Under the pieces are notes generated by a model. That model did not search any database. It saw only the letters and a program-made list of their open reading frames with translations, and was not told the origin of the DNA. DNA of 22,736 nucleotides, taken from positions 1-22,736 of IMG/VR virus record IMGVR_UViG_3300010391_000029, one strand, 5' to 3'. This DNA is from a virus. Made by a program: the position numbers and the translations under genes. Below, piece after piece: positions 5,120 to 13,297 of this stretch. The stretch's first letter is position 1, and every line of letters begins with the position of its first letter.

Positions 5120-8100
5120 TTAATACTCTTGCTGCGCCTTAGACAGAGACGCAGGAGACAACGATTTCCCATGACGCTTCCTGAACCACGTTTGCCACTC
5201 TGAAGCCTCGACACTATCCCCCCGGCGCCGCGCCCGCGTAATCGCTGCCGTCGCTCTCCGTCGATCACTTTGCTCGGTGGCTGGGAGCAATGGCTGAACA
5301 AAGGCCCCGGCACCAGGGATACGACGCGCAACCGCCCTGCCTGCCTGCATCCTGGCCGATGCTTTTTGTTTCTCGGTGCCGGTCAGTTCCTTGGCCGCGA
5401 CATTCGCGGCCTGTGCAGCCATTTCAACTACGTTGCTCACTCCAGCGCCACCAATCGCACTACCGATCCTCGCTACAGATTCTCTTGGGCCTCCAGACGC
5501 CAGCAAGCCTTCTTTGATGACCTGGAGATAGCCGAACATGCCGCTAAACATCAGATCATCGCCAAGTCTCTTGAGGATCACGTTGGCTGGTACGCGGCCA
5601 TTCACCAGATCATCGGCAAACTCGGTGAGGCTTCCGCCTGGTCGGTCTTCCTGTCGGCCTGCGAGGGTCCGCAAGGTCTCACCAAGGACTTCCCCGGTGA
5701 CACCCATTGCCGCCACCAACTTCACCACGTTCGTCAAGCCTTTCGTCGTCCCGACGACATCTCCCTTGGCAACCGATCGAAGCAACGGCGCGACATAATC
5801 CTGCGAGATCGTCTTGGTGATGGCGATATTGAAGCTGTTGAGATGCCGGAAGAACGTCAGCCCAGGCTTGTAGAGGATGAACGGCATTTCCTCTGGCCCG
5901 GTACGGAGGTTCACGCGGTCGGCGACGCGCTTGGCGGCGAGGCTGATGTCATCGAGCGAGGAGGTTGCGGAAAGCCCCTGTGTCTTGAGTTTCGCTATCG
6001 CGTTCGCATCCCGTGACAGGGCCTTTTCTTGGAGGGCCAAGAGGCGATGTTTCTCGCCGTTGAAGGTCACGATTCTCCCGAAGGCATCGGTCTTAGGAAT
6101 CCGCCAGAAGTTGACCACCTTGTTCGCGCCCGTCCGAGTCAGCATCTCCAGTCGGTCCAGCTTTGTCGCGGCTGGCTGAGGTCCGCCTTGTGCTCTGGCC
6201 GCGATCATGTCGTTTCTCAGATCATCCACGACTGAGCCGAATCGCCTTGCCTCGAATCGGCCCTGCTTCGTGAAACTCTCCTTGATCCCCACCGCCAATG
6301 ATCGGATCGGGAGCCGTGCCGCTGCGAGTCCGACCTGTGAGAATTGCTTGATGGCGGTCGGCCCCCCTAAGAACATCATCGTCGCAGCGTTGCCAAGAAT
6401 CCGCTGGATCTGGTCGATACCCTGATAGCTCGGCCCCTGTATCGACCGGCCCCGGTACTGATCCCAAAACTCCACGCCCAGCGCGGTATCTGGCCTCGGA
6501 TTCGCTTGGCCTGCCTTAATGGCGGCTTCCATCACGGCATCCTTCGGCCCATACGTGAGCAACGCCGCCTTCTCCTTCGCCATGCTCTCCATATACGCTG
6601 GCATAGACACGTTCGGTCGCTGCAAGATTTCGTCAGGGATGACGAAGCCCGTGCGCTCATGGAGGTGGGCCGACTGCGGTTGCCCGCGCCGCAGGATCCT
6701 GGCCGCCTCCTCGCCGACCGTGGAGGGGATCGCCTGCCCCTTGGCTTGGGCTCGCATCCCCACGGCCATCTCAGCGGCCTGCGGGGCGCTCATGGTCGGA
6801 TTGGCGCGTGAGATCGCCGTCGCCAAGTCCTGCGGGAGCATCTTCACCACGAGCCGATCATCGACAGCGCGATAGTAGTAATCCTTCACCGGCGCAAACG
6901 GCTTCCATGTGGCCTCTCGCAGCTTGGTCCCGGTGGTCCCGCTGCCATACGTCACATCTTTCAACACCTGCGCCCCTTGCTGCGTCAGCAACGTCGCATC
7001 CTGCCCGGTCAGTCGCTTCCACTCTTGCAACGTCTGAACGACACGGGCATTCATCGGCGTAGCTCGTCCCTCTGCCGCCCGCATCAGGTTCGTCAACTCC
7101 GGCTCAGTGAGTGACTTCAGTGGGGTCTTCTCCATCCCCATCATGTATTCCGCCGTAAACCGATCATTCCAGTTCCGCATCGTGAGGAGCTTATCGCCGA
7201 GCTTTTGCTCAGGGAACGCCCGGTTGAGAATAGTCTGCCCAGTGTTATAGAAGTGAGCCAGCTTCTCAGGGGGGAGGTCGGCGGCTGTAGAGGCCACACC
7301 TGCGACGGCTGGACGCTTAAAGAATTCTCGCACCCGATTCTTGACCGACTCTGGAATGGGCAGACCGGCGTGGAGTTCAACGATGCCTTCGGATGGAGGC
7401 TTCAGCGGCAACTCCGGCGGCGGCGGTTCCATCGGGCGCATCCCGCCCAAGAGTTCTTCATGTGGGACTTGTGGGGCACCTGCTCGCAACGGTTCAGGGG
7501 AGAGGCTTGGAGCAACTTCGATCATCCGAGGTTGTGACGGGGCCGTCTTCCTCAACGCCTGAGCGGCTTCTGGATATCCTGCACGTTCAAGGAGTTCTAT
7601 GCGCTCTGCAACTGGCAGATTGCCTTCTCGAAGCGGGATGCCTGCGACGGATCGGACGGGTTCTTGGGCTGCCTGCTCATTAACAAATCTGGAAAACTCA
7701 TCGAAGTCTGTCGGTCGAAGCGCGGCTGCTTCCTGTTGCGCCTCTCTGCCAAGCTGATGTTCTACGGCATCTTTGATTGCGAGGTATAGCTTGTTTCCTC
7801 TATCCTTGTCAATGGCCTCAATAATCTCTTTTGGACCTACCTTTGGCAATTCTCGCAATTCCGGGAAGAGCGGGGATAATTGCTCTCGAATAGATGGGGT
7901 CGCACCAAGATTGAGCACCTCACCCGTCTCTGAAATACCGACTTGCTTCCCGGTCGGTAGGCTCGTCCGTGCGTCGTCCACCTGTCGCCGGATCATCGCC
8001 AACCTGTTTGTCACTTCTGGTGCAGGGGTCGGCTCAACCACTTGCCCCCTTTTGACCAATTCCTCTGTCAGACGCAGTGGTGCAGGCGCCTGGATAGGCT

Positions 8101-8839
8101 CAGGAGCGATCCTCGCCGGTCCCGCCACTCCTGCTATCGGTTGTGGCCTAATCTCGGATCCTGGAGCCACTGCAAGCGGCTGGACGGGAGGCGGTTCGAG
8201 AAGAGGCCGTCCTATAGGTTCCGGTGAGATCATCGCCTGTGGAGGCACCTGTGAGGCCGGTAGGACGGTTTCAGGAGGCAAAACCTCCATTTGAGGCTGT
8301 ACTGGCGGCCTGAGTGGTCTTCCAGGAGGGATTTCAGCGGCCAAGAGGGGTCGTGTAGGGGCCGGTTGCGTATAGCGAAAGCCTAGTGGCGTCTTCGTCC
8401 CTCCAAATCTCGGCCCACCAATCACATGCCCACCAGCCCCGAACATGGCAGCACTGAACAACGGCTCCTCGCGCCGCATCAGTTCTTCATTTGATAGCGA
8501 GAATGGACTCATCAGTCCGCGCCCAGACTCCTTCGCTATCGCCGCCTGCTCAGGCGTGAGTGCGGCAAGCCCACTTGCTTGCTCGGCTGCCGTCTGGCCC
8601 CGTAGAACCTTCCCAGCTTCGACGAGCGGCCCGAGCGTGAAATTATAGGCCAGCTCTGGCAGGAGATTCACCACGCGCCGAGCGAGAGATGGTCCTGGAC
8701 CCTTCGGCTCATCCAGCGTGGATTCTTGAGGAAGTCCACGTTGAGACACCATCCGCTTGACCGTGCTCTGTATAACCGTTGGGTCGGTCTCGTCAGGGAA
8801 CTCTAGCGTCCCAAGCCCTTCGACTTCGGCTGTAATCAC
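5120..8839 (-). CDS. Large virion-associated protein, candidate DNA-ejection protein (1239 aa)
   Basis: This is the longest gene in the window. The start is GTG 8839, overlapping the previous stop (GTGA), with AGGGGAA upstream. Residues 1-30 hold a short strand motif (EVEGLGTLEFPDETDP) often seen at the N-terminus of large phage ejection-type proteins. Residues 155-255 and 440-485 are proline-rich, which suggests flexible linkers. The C-terminal half is mostly helical, with hydrophobic stretches at 815-850, 1037-1060 and 1095-1115 and a basic end (RRRGDS, RKRHG). I see no clear lytic transglycosylase or protease motif. Its size and place at the end of a hub, GNAT-like, small, medium, large series match T7 gp16 (1318 residues). 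An alternative is a polyvalent-type protein. The function is inference. Confidence 0.7.
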   Translation of the reverse strand: MITAEVEGLGTLEFPDETDPTVIQSTVKRMVSQRGLPQESTLDEPKGPGPSLARRVVNLLPELAYNFTLGPLVEAGKVLRGQTAAEQASGLAALTPEQAAIAKESGRGLMSPFSLSNEELMRREEPLFSAAMFGAGGHVIGGPRFGGTKTPLGFRYTQPAPTRPLLAAEIPPGRPLRPPVQPQMEVLPPETVLPASQVPPQAMISPEPIGRPLLEPPPVQPLAVAPGSEIRPQPIAGVAGPARIAPEPIQAPAPLRLTEELVKRGQVVEPTPAPEVTNRLAMIRRQVDDARTSLPTGKQVGISETGEVLNLGATPSIREQLSPLFPELRELPKVGPKEIIEAIDKDRGNKLYLAIKDAVEHQLGREAQQEAAALRPTDFDEFSRFVNEQAAQEPVRSVAGIPLREGNLPVAERIELLERAGYPEAAQALRKTAPSQPRMIEVAPSLSPEPLRAGAPQVPHEELLGGMRPMEPPPPELPLKPPSEGIVELHAGLPIPESVKNRVREFFKRPAVAGVASTAADLPPEKLAHFYNTGQTILNRAFPEQKLGDKLLTMRNWNDRFTAEYMMGMEKTPLKSLTEPELTNLMRAAEGRATPMNARVVQTLQEWKRLTGQDATLLTQQGAQVLKDVTYGSGTTGTKLREATWKPFAPVKDYYYRAVDDRLVVKMLPQDLATAISRANPTMSAPQAAEMAVGMRAQAKGQAIPSTVGEEAARILRRGQPQSAHLHERTGFVIPDEILQRPNVSMPAYMESMAKEKAALLTYGPKDAVMEAAIKAGQANPRPDTALGVEFWDQYRGRSIQGPSYQGIDQIQRILGNAATMMFLGGPTAIKQFSQVGLAAARLPIRSLAVGIKESFTKQGRFEARRFGSVVDDLRNDMIAARAQGGPQPAATKLDRLEMLTRTGANKVVNFWRIPKTDAFGRIVTFNGEKHRLLALQEKALSRDANAIAKLKTQGLSATSSLDDISLAAKRVADRVNLRTGPEEMPFILYKPGLTFFRHLNSFNIAITKTISQDYVAPLLRSVAKGDVVGTTKGLTNVVKLVAAMGVTGEVLGETLRTLAGRQEDRPGGSLTEFADDLVNGRVPANVILKRLGDDLMFSGMFGYLQVIKEGLLASGGPRESVARIGSAIGGAGVSNVVEMAAQAANVAAKELTGTEKQKASARMQAGRAVARRIPGAGAFVQPLLPATEQSDRRRATAAITRARRRGDSVEASEWQTWFRKRHGKSLSPASLSKAQQEY

Positions 8840-10239
8840 TGAAGCAAGTTCCCCTGTGCGTCAAAGCGGAAGCGCTTAGGCGTAACCGGCTTCGCCGCTG
8901 CTGGCGCTTGAGCTGCCTTGGGGTCGAACACTTGCCTGAACGCCTCTTCCGCCGCAGCCTGTTGAGTGCCTGTCAAATTGTTCATCTTCTTAAGGGCTTG
9001 TTCCTCCCGTGTCTGTCCTGGTGTATTCCAGAACCGACCAGGAATCATTTTGATGTCCTCCAGCTCTTCGAATTTCCTTCGGAACGTCTCAATCGCTATG
9101 CTGAGTGTTGTGGGCTTCTCTGCTTTCGTGCTTGGCCCGCGCTGATAGATGACCTTGCCCTGTGCATCTATGACCGTTTCGTCTGGCTTGACAGTGCGAA
9201 GGCCCTGTTTGGCGCCACCCGCCTTTTGCGCTGGAGAATAGGGCGCAGTAACAAGGCCACGTTTCTCTCCAGGCTGATAGGCTGTTGCTCCTGGTGTAAG
9301 AGTCACGGTGCTCTGCCGTGCCGTCGGCTGGGCCACAATGGGAGGGGCGCCTGGAGACGGAATAATGGTACTCCCAGGTGCCCCAATGACCGCCTCTTCT
9401 CTCGGTGTGAAGAGGGGGCCGACCGCTGGATAGACCTCACCCGTCACCGGATCAATATAGGCAGGCCGTGACGCGGTGCGAGCCGTCGCCGGCGGCGCCG
9501 CCTGGCTCGGAATCAACGGTGCGGTATATTGCTCAGTCGCTCCCGGGATATAGCCCGTTTCTGCTGGCTTCAATGGGACCACTGACTGCCGTGGACTAAA
9601 CTGCCCTTCGACCGCCGGATACTCGCCGTAGGCGGGACGAGACGCACCCAACGCGGTAGCAGGTGGGGGCCGTAATTGTTGTTCCCTCGGACTGAATTCT
9701 CCTTCAACGGCGGGATACTCCACACCTCCCACCGTGTACCCTGGTCTGGACGATCCAAGAGATGTTGAAGGGGGTGCCGCTAGTCTAGGAGTCAGGGGGG
9801 ACGTATACGGCTGATTCGGATCACGGTTCTCAGGTGGGATCGTGTACCCCGGCGCAACGGCTCCTCCCCTCCGACTCATCAGCCCCCTGAGCATCGCCTG
9901 TCGCTGTCGTTCTTTCTCCAGCCGCTCCCGGTACGCCTGATCCGCTTCGTGGATGCCGAGTCTTGCTGCCGCGCCGCCAAGCCTCCCACCAAAGGAGTCA
10001 GGAGCAAGCGCCTGCGCGGTCAGACCGGCAAGCGTCGCAAATCGTCCATAGTTGAAGCCTTCTGGTTCAGCGGTCATTCGTGGTTGCATGAGTGGACCAG
10101 GGCCTGCCGGCTGAGGGCCTTGCAGCATCCAGTCTGGAAGCGCGTCTGCGTAGGAGCCTACACGCCGCTGCTCGTTGGGATTGTCATAGAGGGACAACCT
10201 TCGATCAGGTTGCTCATCGTCTTGCCATACCCATGCCAT
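8836..10239 (-). CDS. Proline-rich repeat protein, candidate internal virion protein (467 aa)
   Basis: ATG 10239 is chosen because AAGGAGGA lies 7 bases upstream. The longer upstream reading adds only an arginine-rich shadow. Residues 1-125 include a helical, charged region (RERLEKERQRQAML). Residues 150-285 carry three imperfect copies of a P-P-x-T...SRP-x-Y...YPAV...F-[ST]-P-R unit. Residues 286-340 are proline/threonine-rich. The C-terminal part (345-467) has VKPDETVIDAQGKVIYQR, then a helical segment, then a basic end. It lies between the 286-residue hydrophobic-tailed protein and the 1239-residue protein, the place of T7 gp15 in a T7-like ejection set. No catalytic motif is seen. Confidence 0.7.
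   Translation of the reverse strand: MAWVWQDDEQPDRRLSLYDNPNEQRRVGSYADALPDWMLQGPQPAGPGPLMQPRMTAEPEGFNYGRFATLAGLTAQALAPDSFGGRLGGAAARLGIHEADQAYRERLEKERQRQAMLRGLMSRRGGAVAPGYTIPPENRDPNQPYTSPLTPRLAAPPSTSLGSSRPGYTVGGVEYPAVEGEFSPREQQLRPPPATALGASRPAYGEYPAVEGQFSPRQSVVPLKPAETGYIPGATEQYTAPLIPSQAAPPATARTASRPAYIDPVTGEVYPAVGPLFTPREEAVIGAPGSTIIPSPGAPPIVAQPTARQSTVTLTPGATAYQPGEKRGLVTAPYSPAQKAGGAKQGLRTVKPDETVIDAQGKVIYQRGPSTKAEKPTTLSIAIETFRRKFEELEDIKMIPGRFWNTPGQTREEQALKKMNNLTGTQQAAAEEAFRQVFDPKAAQAPAAAKPVTPKRFRFDAQGNLLQ
9400..9777 (-). repeat. Three imperfect protein repeats in the 467-aa protein
   Basis: Residues 155-185, 191-217 and 248-280 share the pattern P-P-[SA]-T, SRP-x-Y, a variable loop, [EV]YPAV-x-G, then F-[ST]-P-R. 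The copies lie at about 9685-9777, 9589-9669 and 9400-9498. The DNA is diverged, so the repeats are old or under protein-level selection. They may be spacers or interaction motifs. Confidence 0.7.
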
Positions 10240-10246
10240 GTCTGTC

Positions 10247-10254
10247 TCCTCCTT
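10247..10254 (-). promoter_or_regulatory. Ribosome-binding site deciding the 10239 start
   Basis: Minus-strand AAGGAGGA lies seven bases before ATG 10239 and overlaps the stop codon of the preceding gene, so it supports both the short reading and efficient re-initiation. Confidence 0.75.
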
Positions 10255-11113
10255 AGAAGAATGATCCGGCGAGACCGAGGAGCCCCCCGATGATGATGCC
10301 AGTCGGACCCGCGATCGTCCCACCACTGGCCCCAGCCAGCATCCCCCCCATCGCAGCGCCACCCATCGCCCCAGCGATCGCTTTGGCAACCTTCGAGCTC
10401 CCGGCAGGGCTCGATGTTGTGGTCGTCGCCCCTTGCAACGCCCCAATCGCCGCCCGTTCGTATTCTAACACCGTGAACGGCCAGAGGGCGTTCTTGACGA
10501 CAACCTCCTGGTTGTGTGAGTCAATGTCCATCTTGGCAGAGAAGTAGAGTTTGTTAATCTCAGCATAGGTCAGGACGACCGACTTGTTCCACTCCAGATG
10601 TTTACTCCATCGCTCAGTAGCGACTGGGATGAGGGCATACTTCAGTTGCCCGCTGAATTTCGACAGCGCCTTGACTCGCGCATCTTCGATCATCGCTTTA
10701 CCCACGATGTATGTGCTGGCGACCACGCTATTGATATCGCGCATCCCGACCTGAAACCGTGGAAGAACATTTGCCACAATATCATCATCCATCAGGGCGG
10801 CTTCGGCAGCGACCAGCGCGTTGACGTGCGGCCCATCAACCGTATCCTCAAAGACTTGGCCGTAGAGGACTTCAATGTCTAGCCCGGCCATGAACTTGCC
10901 GTACATGTCGTAGAGGGAAGGGAAATCGGCAAGCACAAAGCCCAAGCCGAAAAACGCGGTGTCAATGGGAATGGCGGTGATCGTCGCAAAGGGGGAGATG
11001 TCGATTATGGCGGCCCGCTTCGCCGCGACGATATCCAGGAACGTGATGTGATGATTTTCAATATAAGGGGCGTATCGAATGGTTGCCGTGCTATCTTGAC
11101 TCTTACCGCCCAT
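10253..11113 (-). CDS. Virion-associated protein with hydrophobic glycine-rich tail (286 aa)
   Basis: ATG 11113 is chosen because GGAGGGG lies 4 bases upstream. The extended reading starts inside the previous gene. Residues 1-230 are mixed helix and strand, with aromatic and hydrophobic blocks (ITFLDIVAAKR, FFGLGFVLADF). The last 45 residues form a glycine/alanine-rich hydrophobic segment (KAIAGAMGGAAMGGMLAG, GIIIGGLLGLAGSFF) that could insert into a membrane. By order and by having one such segment it resembles T7 gp14, a small membrane-inserting ejection protein, though gp14 carries its segment at the other end. The role is inferred, not matched by sequence. Confidence 0.65.
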   Translation of the reverse strand: MGGKSQDSTATIRYAPYIENHHITFLDIVAAKRAAIIDISPFATITAIPIDTAFFGLGFVLADFPSLYDMYGKFMAGLDIEVLYGQVFEDTVDGPHVNALVAAEAALMDDDIVANVLPRFQVGMRDINSVVASTYIVGKAMIEDARVKALSKFSGQLKYALIPVATERWSKHLEWNKSVVLTYAEINKLYFSAKMDIDSHNQEVVVKNALWPFTVLEYERAAIGALQGATTTTSSPAGSSKVAKAIAGAMGGAAMGGMLAGASGGTIAGPTGIIIGGLLGLAGSFF

Positions 11114-11558
11114 TATTCCCCTCCAACAGATAGACATAATTTCGAGAGGCTTCCTTAAATCCGAGTTGTTCGTAGATCGTCCAGAGGCGTGGATTCTGTG
11201 ATCCGCAGACGATCTGCGCACAATTCTGGCTCATGGCGACCCGACGAAAGAGATCGCCAGAAGCCATGATATCCTCCTTCTCCATGAGGCGAAACGAATA
11301 CAGGCCGGTAATCACTAATTCCCGTTGTCCGGTGAGCTGATGTACTCGCACCTGTGTCAAGCAAACCTGGAGGATAGTGCGCTGCTCATCGAGCGTGACA
11401 AAACATTGCACCGTGTCACTCAACAGGCCATGCAAGAGGCGAAGGCAGACCTGCGGGAGCGCCTCCGGTGACACCTCCTGCGAGCGAACCGCTGCCAGCT
11501 TAATGACTTCCCACACCTGCGGCACCTGAGCCGGTAGCACTCTAATGATCGTGGACAT
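11103..11558 (-). CDS. GNAT-fold-like protein (T7 gp13-like position)
   Basis: A 151-residue protein whose C-terminal block, LWTIYEQLGFKEASRNYVYL (125-144), has the typical end of a GNAT acetyltransferase fold. The acetyl-CoA motif R/Q-x-x-G-x-G/A is not visible, so it is probably not an active enzyme. A GNAT-like protein without clear activity is also found as T7 gp13, an internal virion protein. Here it follows the propeller-like gene and precedes a membrane-inserting protein and two larger ones, as in T7. AAGGTGA precedes ATG 11558, which overlaps the upstream stop by 17 bases. An active acetyltransferase is not excluded. Confidence 0.6.
   Translation of the reverse strand: MSTIIRVLPAQVPQVWEVIKLAAVRSQEVSPEALPQVCLRLLHGLLSDTVQCFVTLDEQRTILQVCLTQVRVHQLTGQRELVITGLYSFRLMEKEDIMASGDLFRRVAMSQNCAQIVCGSQNPRLWTIYEQLGFKEASRNYVYLLEGNNGR
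11118..11124 (-). promoter_or_regulatory. Ribosome-binding site deciding the 11113 start
   Basis: Minus-strand GGAGGGG ends four bases before ATG 11113, inside the last codons of the preceding gene. It makes the 286-residue reading clearly better than the longer one. Confidence 0.65.
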
Positions 11559-12789
11559 GCCCGTTCACCTTGAGATAATCCAGATGGCCCCATGAGGCGG
11601 CAAGCGACTTGAGCAAAAACCGAAACTCGTAGCCGTAACAGCCTATGGGCTTGACGCCGCGATTGTCGATTGTGTAGAAGCTGGTACTCGCAAACGCCGA
11701 CGCGATCTTCTGCCGGTACTCAATGGCGATCTGGATCGTGGCCGCAGTATCAATCCCGACTTCTATGGACTGAATGGTCTTGGCGCGCCGCGTCCCGAAA
11801 TCGTAAATATCAGTCGTCACCGCCAGCAACGGCATGGCGATGGCCGCCGGAGCGGTCACATACTTGGTGCCATCCTGTACGCCGATCCCGGTCACGTTCA
11901 CCGGACCACGCCCAAGGCTCTTCGTGGCAGGATCGTAGACAAAGCCTTTCGTCCCATCACAGAGGTAGAGGAGCCGTTCATGTGGATCGTAGGATAGCAC
12001 CGGAGCCGAGCCGAGTTCAGACAGGTATTCTGAGTAGTCAAGAAAGGTCAGCCCTTGGCTTAATTCCCACAGTTGCGAGTGCTTATCCAGGAGGTACTGC
12101 ACCGAGTCAGTTCCAGCCACGGCCTGTTTGCTCTTGAGGCCGATGCGTGCAATGGTCTCTAACCCAAAGGCGTTCCCGGCAGGCGTCAGTATAGAGATCC
12201 CGTTCTCGCCGTAGGCCACCACCTTGTTCCCCAGCTTCTTGAGGGCATGAACCTTGCCCTTCCAGTCGAGTGGCCGCTCCCCAGCCAAGTTATCCTTAAG
12301 GATGGTGAAATCGAGCGCCCCAATGGTAGACCACTTGACCCAGTTGGCGCGTGTCGTGCTCGTGACAAACACTGGACTGGGAGAGACCGAGAGGGCTGGG
12401 TTGAACCCGACCAAGACCTGTAGAGGCGAGGCCACGATCGAAAAGCTCTTAACCAGTCCTGGTGCCGCAGAGGTAGGATCAGCCGTAGATGCAGGCTTGG
12501 AAAATCCCACCTCCACACGAAGCGGAGAGGCGACAATCCTCTTGTTTAGCCAAATTCCGAGGAGGTCAACCGTGACTCTTTGGGGAGTAGAAAAAAGGGT
12601 TTGGTCGAGGGCCGGATCTCTGGCGCTCGCCGTGGACGAACTATAGACCCCGCGAAGAGAGACCGCAGCCTGCAACGGCGCAGCGGTAATAGTCAGCGTG
12701 AGCAGAGCGGCAATCTGAGTCAGCCGCTGTGCAGGCTGCGGTGTCTCTTTCGAGGTCCAGAACGTCTTAGGCAGAAATGGGGGAAACAT
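11542..12789 (-). CDS. Beta-propeller-like tail hub or DNA-stabilisation protein (415 aa)
   Basis: The start chosen is ATG 12789, with GAGGGGA before it. Residues 30-130 contain four imperfect strand repeats ending in a P-L-Q-x-x-V type pattern. Residues 150-300 carry propeller-like blocks: VHALKKLGNKVVAYGENGIS, LDKHSQLWELS, LSYDPHERLLYLCDG. These recall the P22 gp10-like and nozzle or stabilisation proteins of short-tailed phages. Residues 335-410 form a C-terminal strand-rich domain ending HVHDH. The hydrophobic run near residue 30 is part of the first repeat, not a signal peptide. It would close the tail and hold packaged DNA. The family call is from pattern memory. Confidence 0.6.
   Translation of the reverse strand: MFPPFLPKTFWTSKETPQPAQRLTQIAALLTLTITAAPLQAAVSLRGVYSSSTASARDPALDQTLFSTPQRVTVDLLGIWLNKRIVASPLRVEVGFSKPASTADPTSAAPGLVKSFSIVASPLQVLVGFNPALSVSPSPVFVTSTTRANWVKWSTIGALDFTILKDNLAGERPLDWKGKVHALKKLGNKVVAYGENGISILTPAGNAFGLETIARIGLKSKQAVAGTDSVQYLLDKHSQLWELSQGLTFLDYSEYLSELGSAPVLSYDPHERLLYLCDGTKGFVYDPATKSLGRGPVNVTGIGVQDGTKYVTAPAAIAMPLLAVTTDIYDFGTRRAKTIQSIEVGIDTAATIQIAIEYRQKIASAFASTSFYTIDNRGVKPIGCYGYEFRFLLKSLAASWGHLDYLKVNGHVHDH
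12400..12690 (-). repeat. Four imperfect strand repeats at the N-terminus of the hub-like protein
   Basis: Units at about residues 34-47 (ITAAPLQAAVSLRG), 65-78 (LFSTPQRVTVDLLG), 84-97 (RIVASPLRVEVGFS) and 117-130 (SIVASPLQVLVGFN) share the pattern A/S-P-L/Q-x-x-V-x-L/V-G. The DNA copies are partly alike in the last two. They probably build a repeated beta structure. Confidence 0.6.
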
Positions 12790-12817
12790 GCTCACTCCCC
12801 TCTCAACTCACAGAGAC

Positions 12818-13282
12818 TTACTGGTACTCCGCAAAGACCATGTAGGCCCGATACGTAGCCGAGGCTGGAGCCACCGGGAACTTCATGGCGAGAATCCCGG
12901 CTTGTGGGATGACGATCCGATCTTCTCCAGATTTCCACATCCAGCCGTTGAGAATGTTCCAGCCTTCATCAGGCAGCACCTCGCCATCCGTGCCTTCGGC
13001 GGTGGCCGTGTAGCCGGTTGCGGCAGTCCCACCGATCGCCAGTGCCACAGGATCGCTTGGGTTATACCGGCGTGGGGTGAAGGCTGTGACCGTGGCCGCC
13101 GCCGTCTTGCGGAGAATCTGGACGTGCTCCATGGTGGAGGTCTCGGAGAGGCCCTGTGTGATCCCGGCGCGGAGCAGTTCCAGCGCCGCCGCGCCTGCCT
13201 TGACTTGTAGGATGGTAATCGCCGTCGAAATGGCGACTCCAGCATCGCCGTTCTTTGCGACATAGATATACGGGGCTGACAT
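12818..13282 (-). CDS. Conserved-looking tail or virion protein (154 aa)
   Basis: A strong AAGGAGGAG precedes ATG 13282. The N-terminal 30 residues (MSAPYIYVAKNGDAGVAIST, then ITILQV) form a strand pattern. A helical stretch (AALELLRAGITQGLS) follows, then a strand-rich half with RRYNPSDPVALAIGG, GEVLPDEGWNILNGW and a terminal VFAEYQ. No signal peptide or catalytic motif is present. The pattern is typical of small phage structural proteins that trimerise, but I cannot name the family. It lies between the propeller-like gene and another strand-rich gene of the adhesin block. Confidence 0.55.
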   Translation of the reverse strand: MSAPYIYVAKNGDAGVAISTAITILQVKAGAAALELLRAGITQGLSETSTMEHVQILRKTAAATVTAFTPRRYNPSDPVALAIGGTAATGYTATAEGTDGEVLPDEGWNILNGWMWKSGEDRIVIPQAGILAMKFPVAPASATYRAYMVFAEYQ

Positions 13283-13297
13283 CGTTTCTCCTCCTTG

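Noticed and set aside
5270-6016. Plus-strand open frame of 248 codons
   Set aside because: It lies opposite the 1239-residue gene, has the scattered composition of a shadow frame and no domain or ribosome-binding site, while the minus-strand reading is continuous and sensible.
7773-8294. Plus-strand open frame of 173 codons
   Set aside because: It is the reverse of the proline-rich part of the large protein gene; its S/G-rich composition is explained by that.
12690-12789. Signal peptide on the hub-like protein
   Set aside because: The hydrophobic run begins after a polar 25-residue segment and is the first of four strand repeats, so it is better explained as part of a fold.
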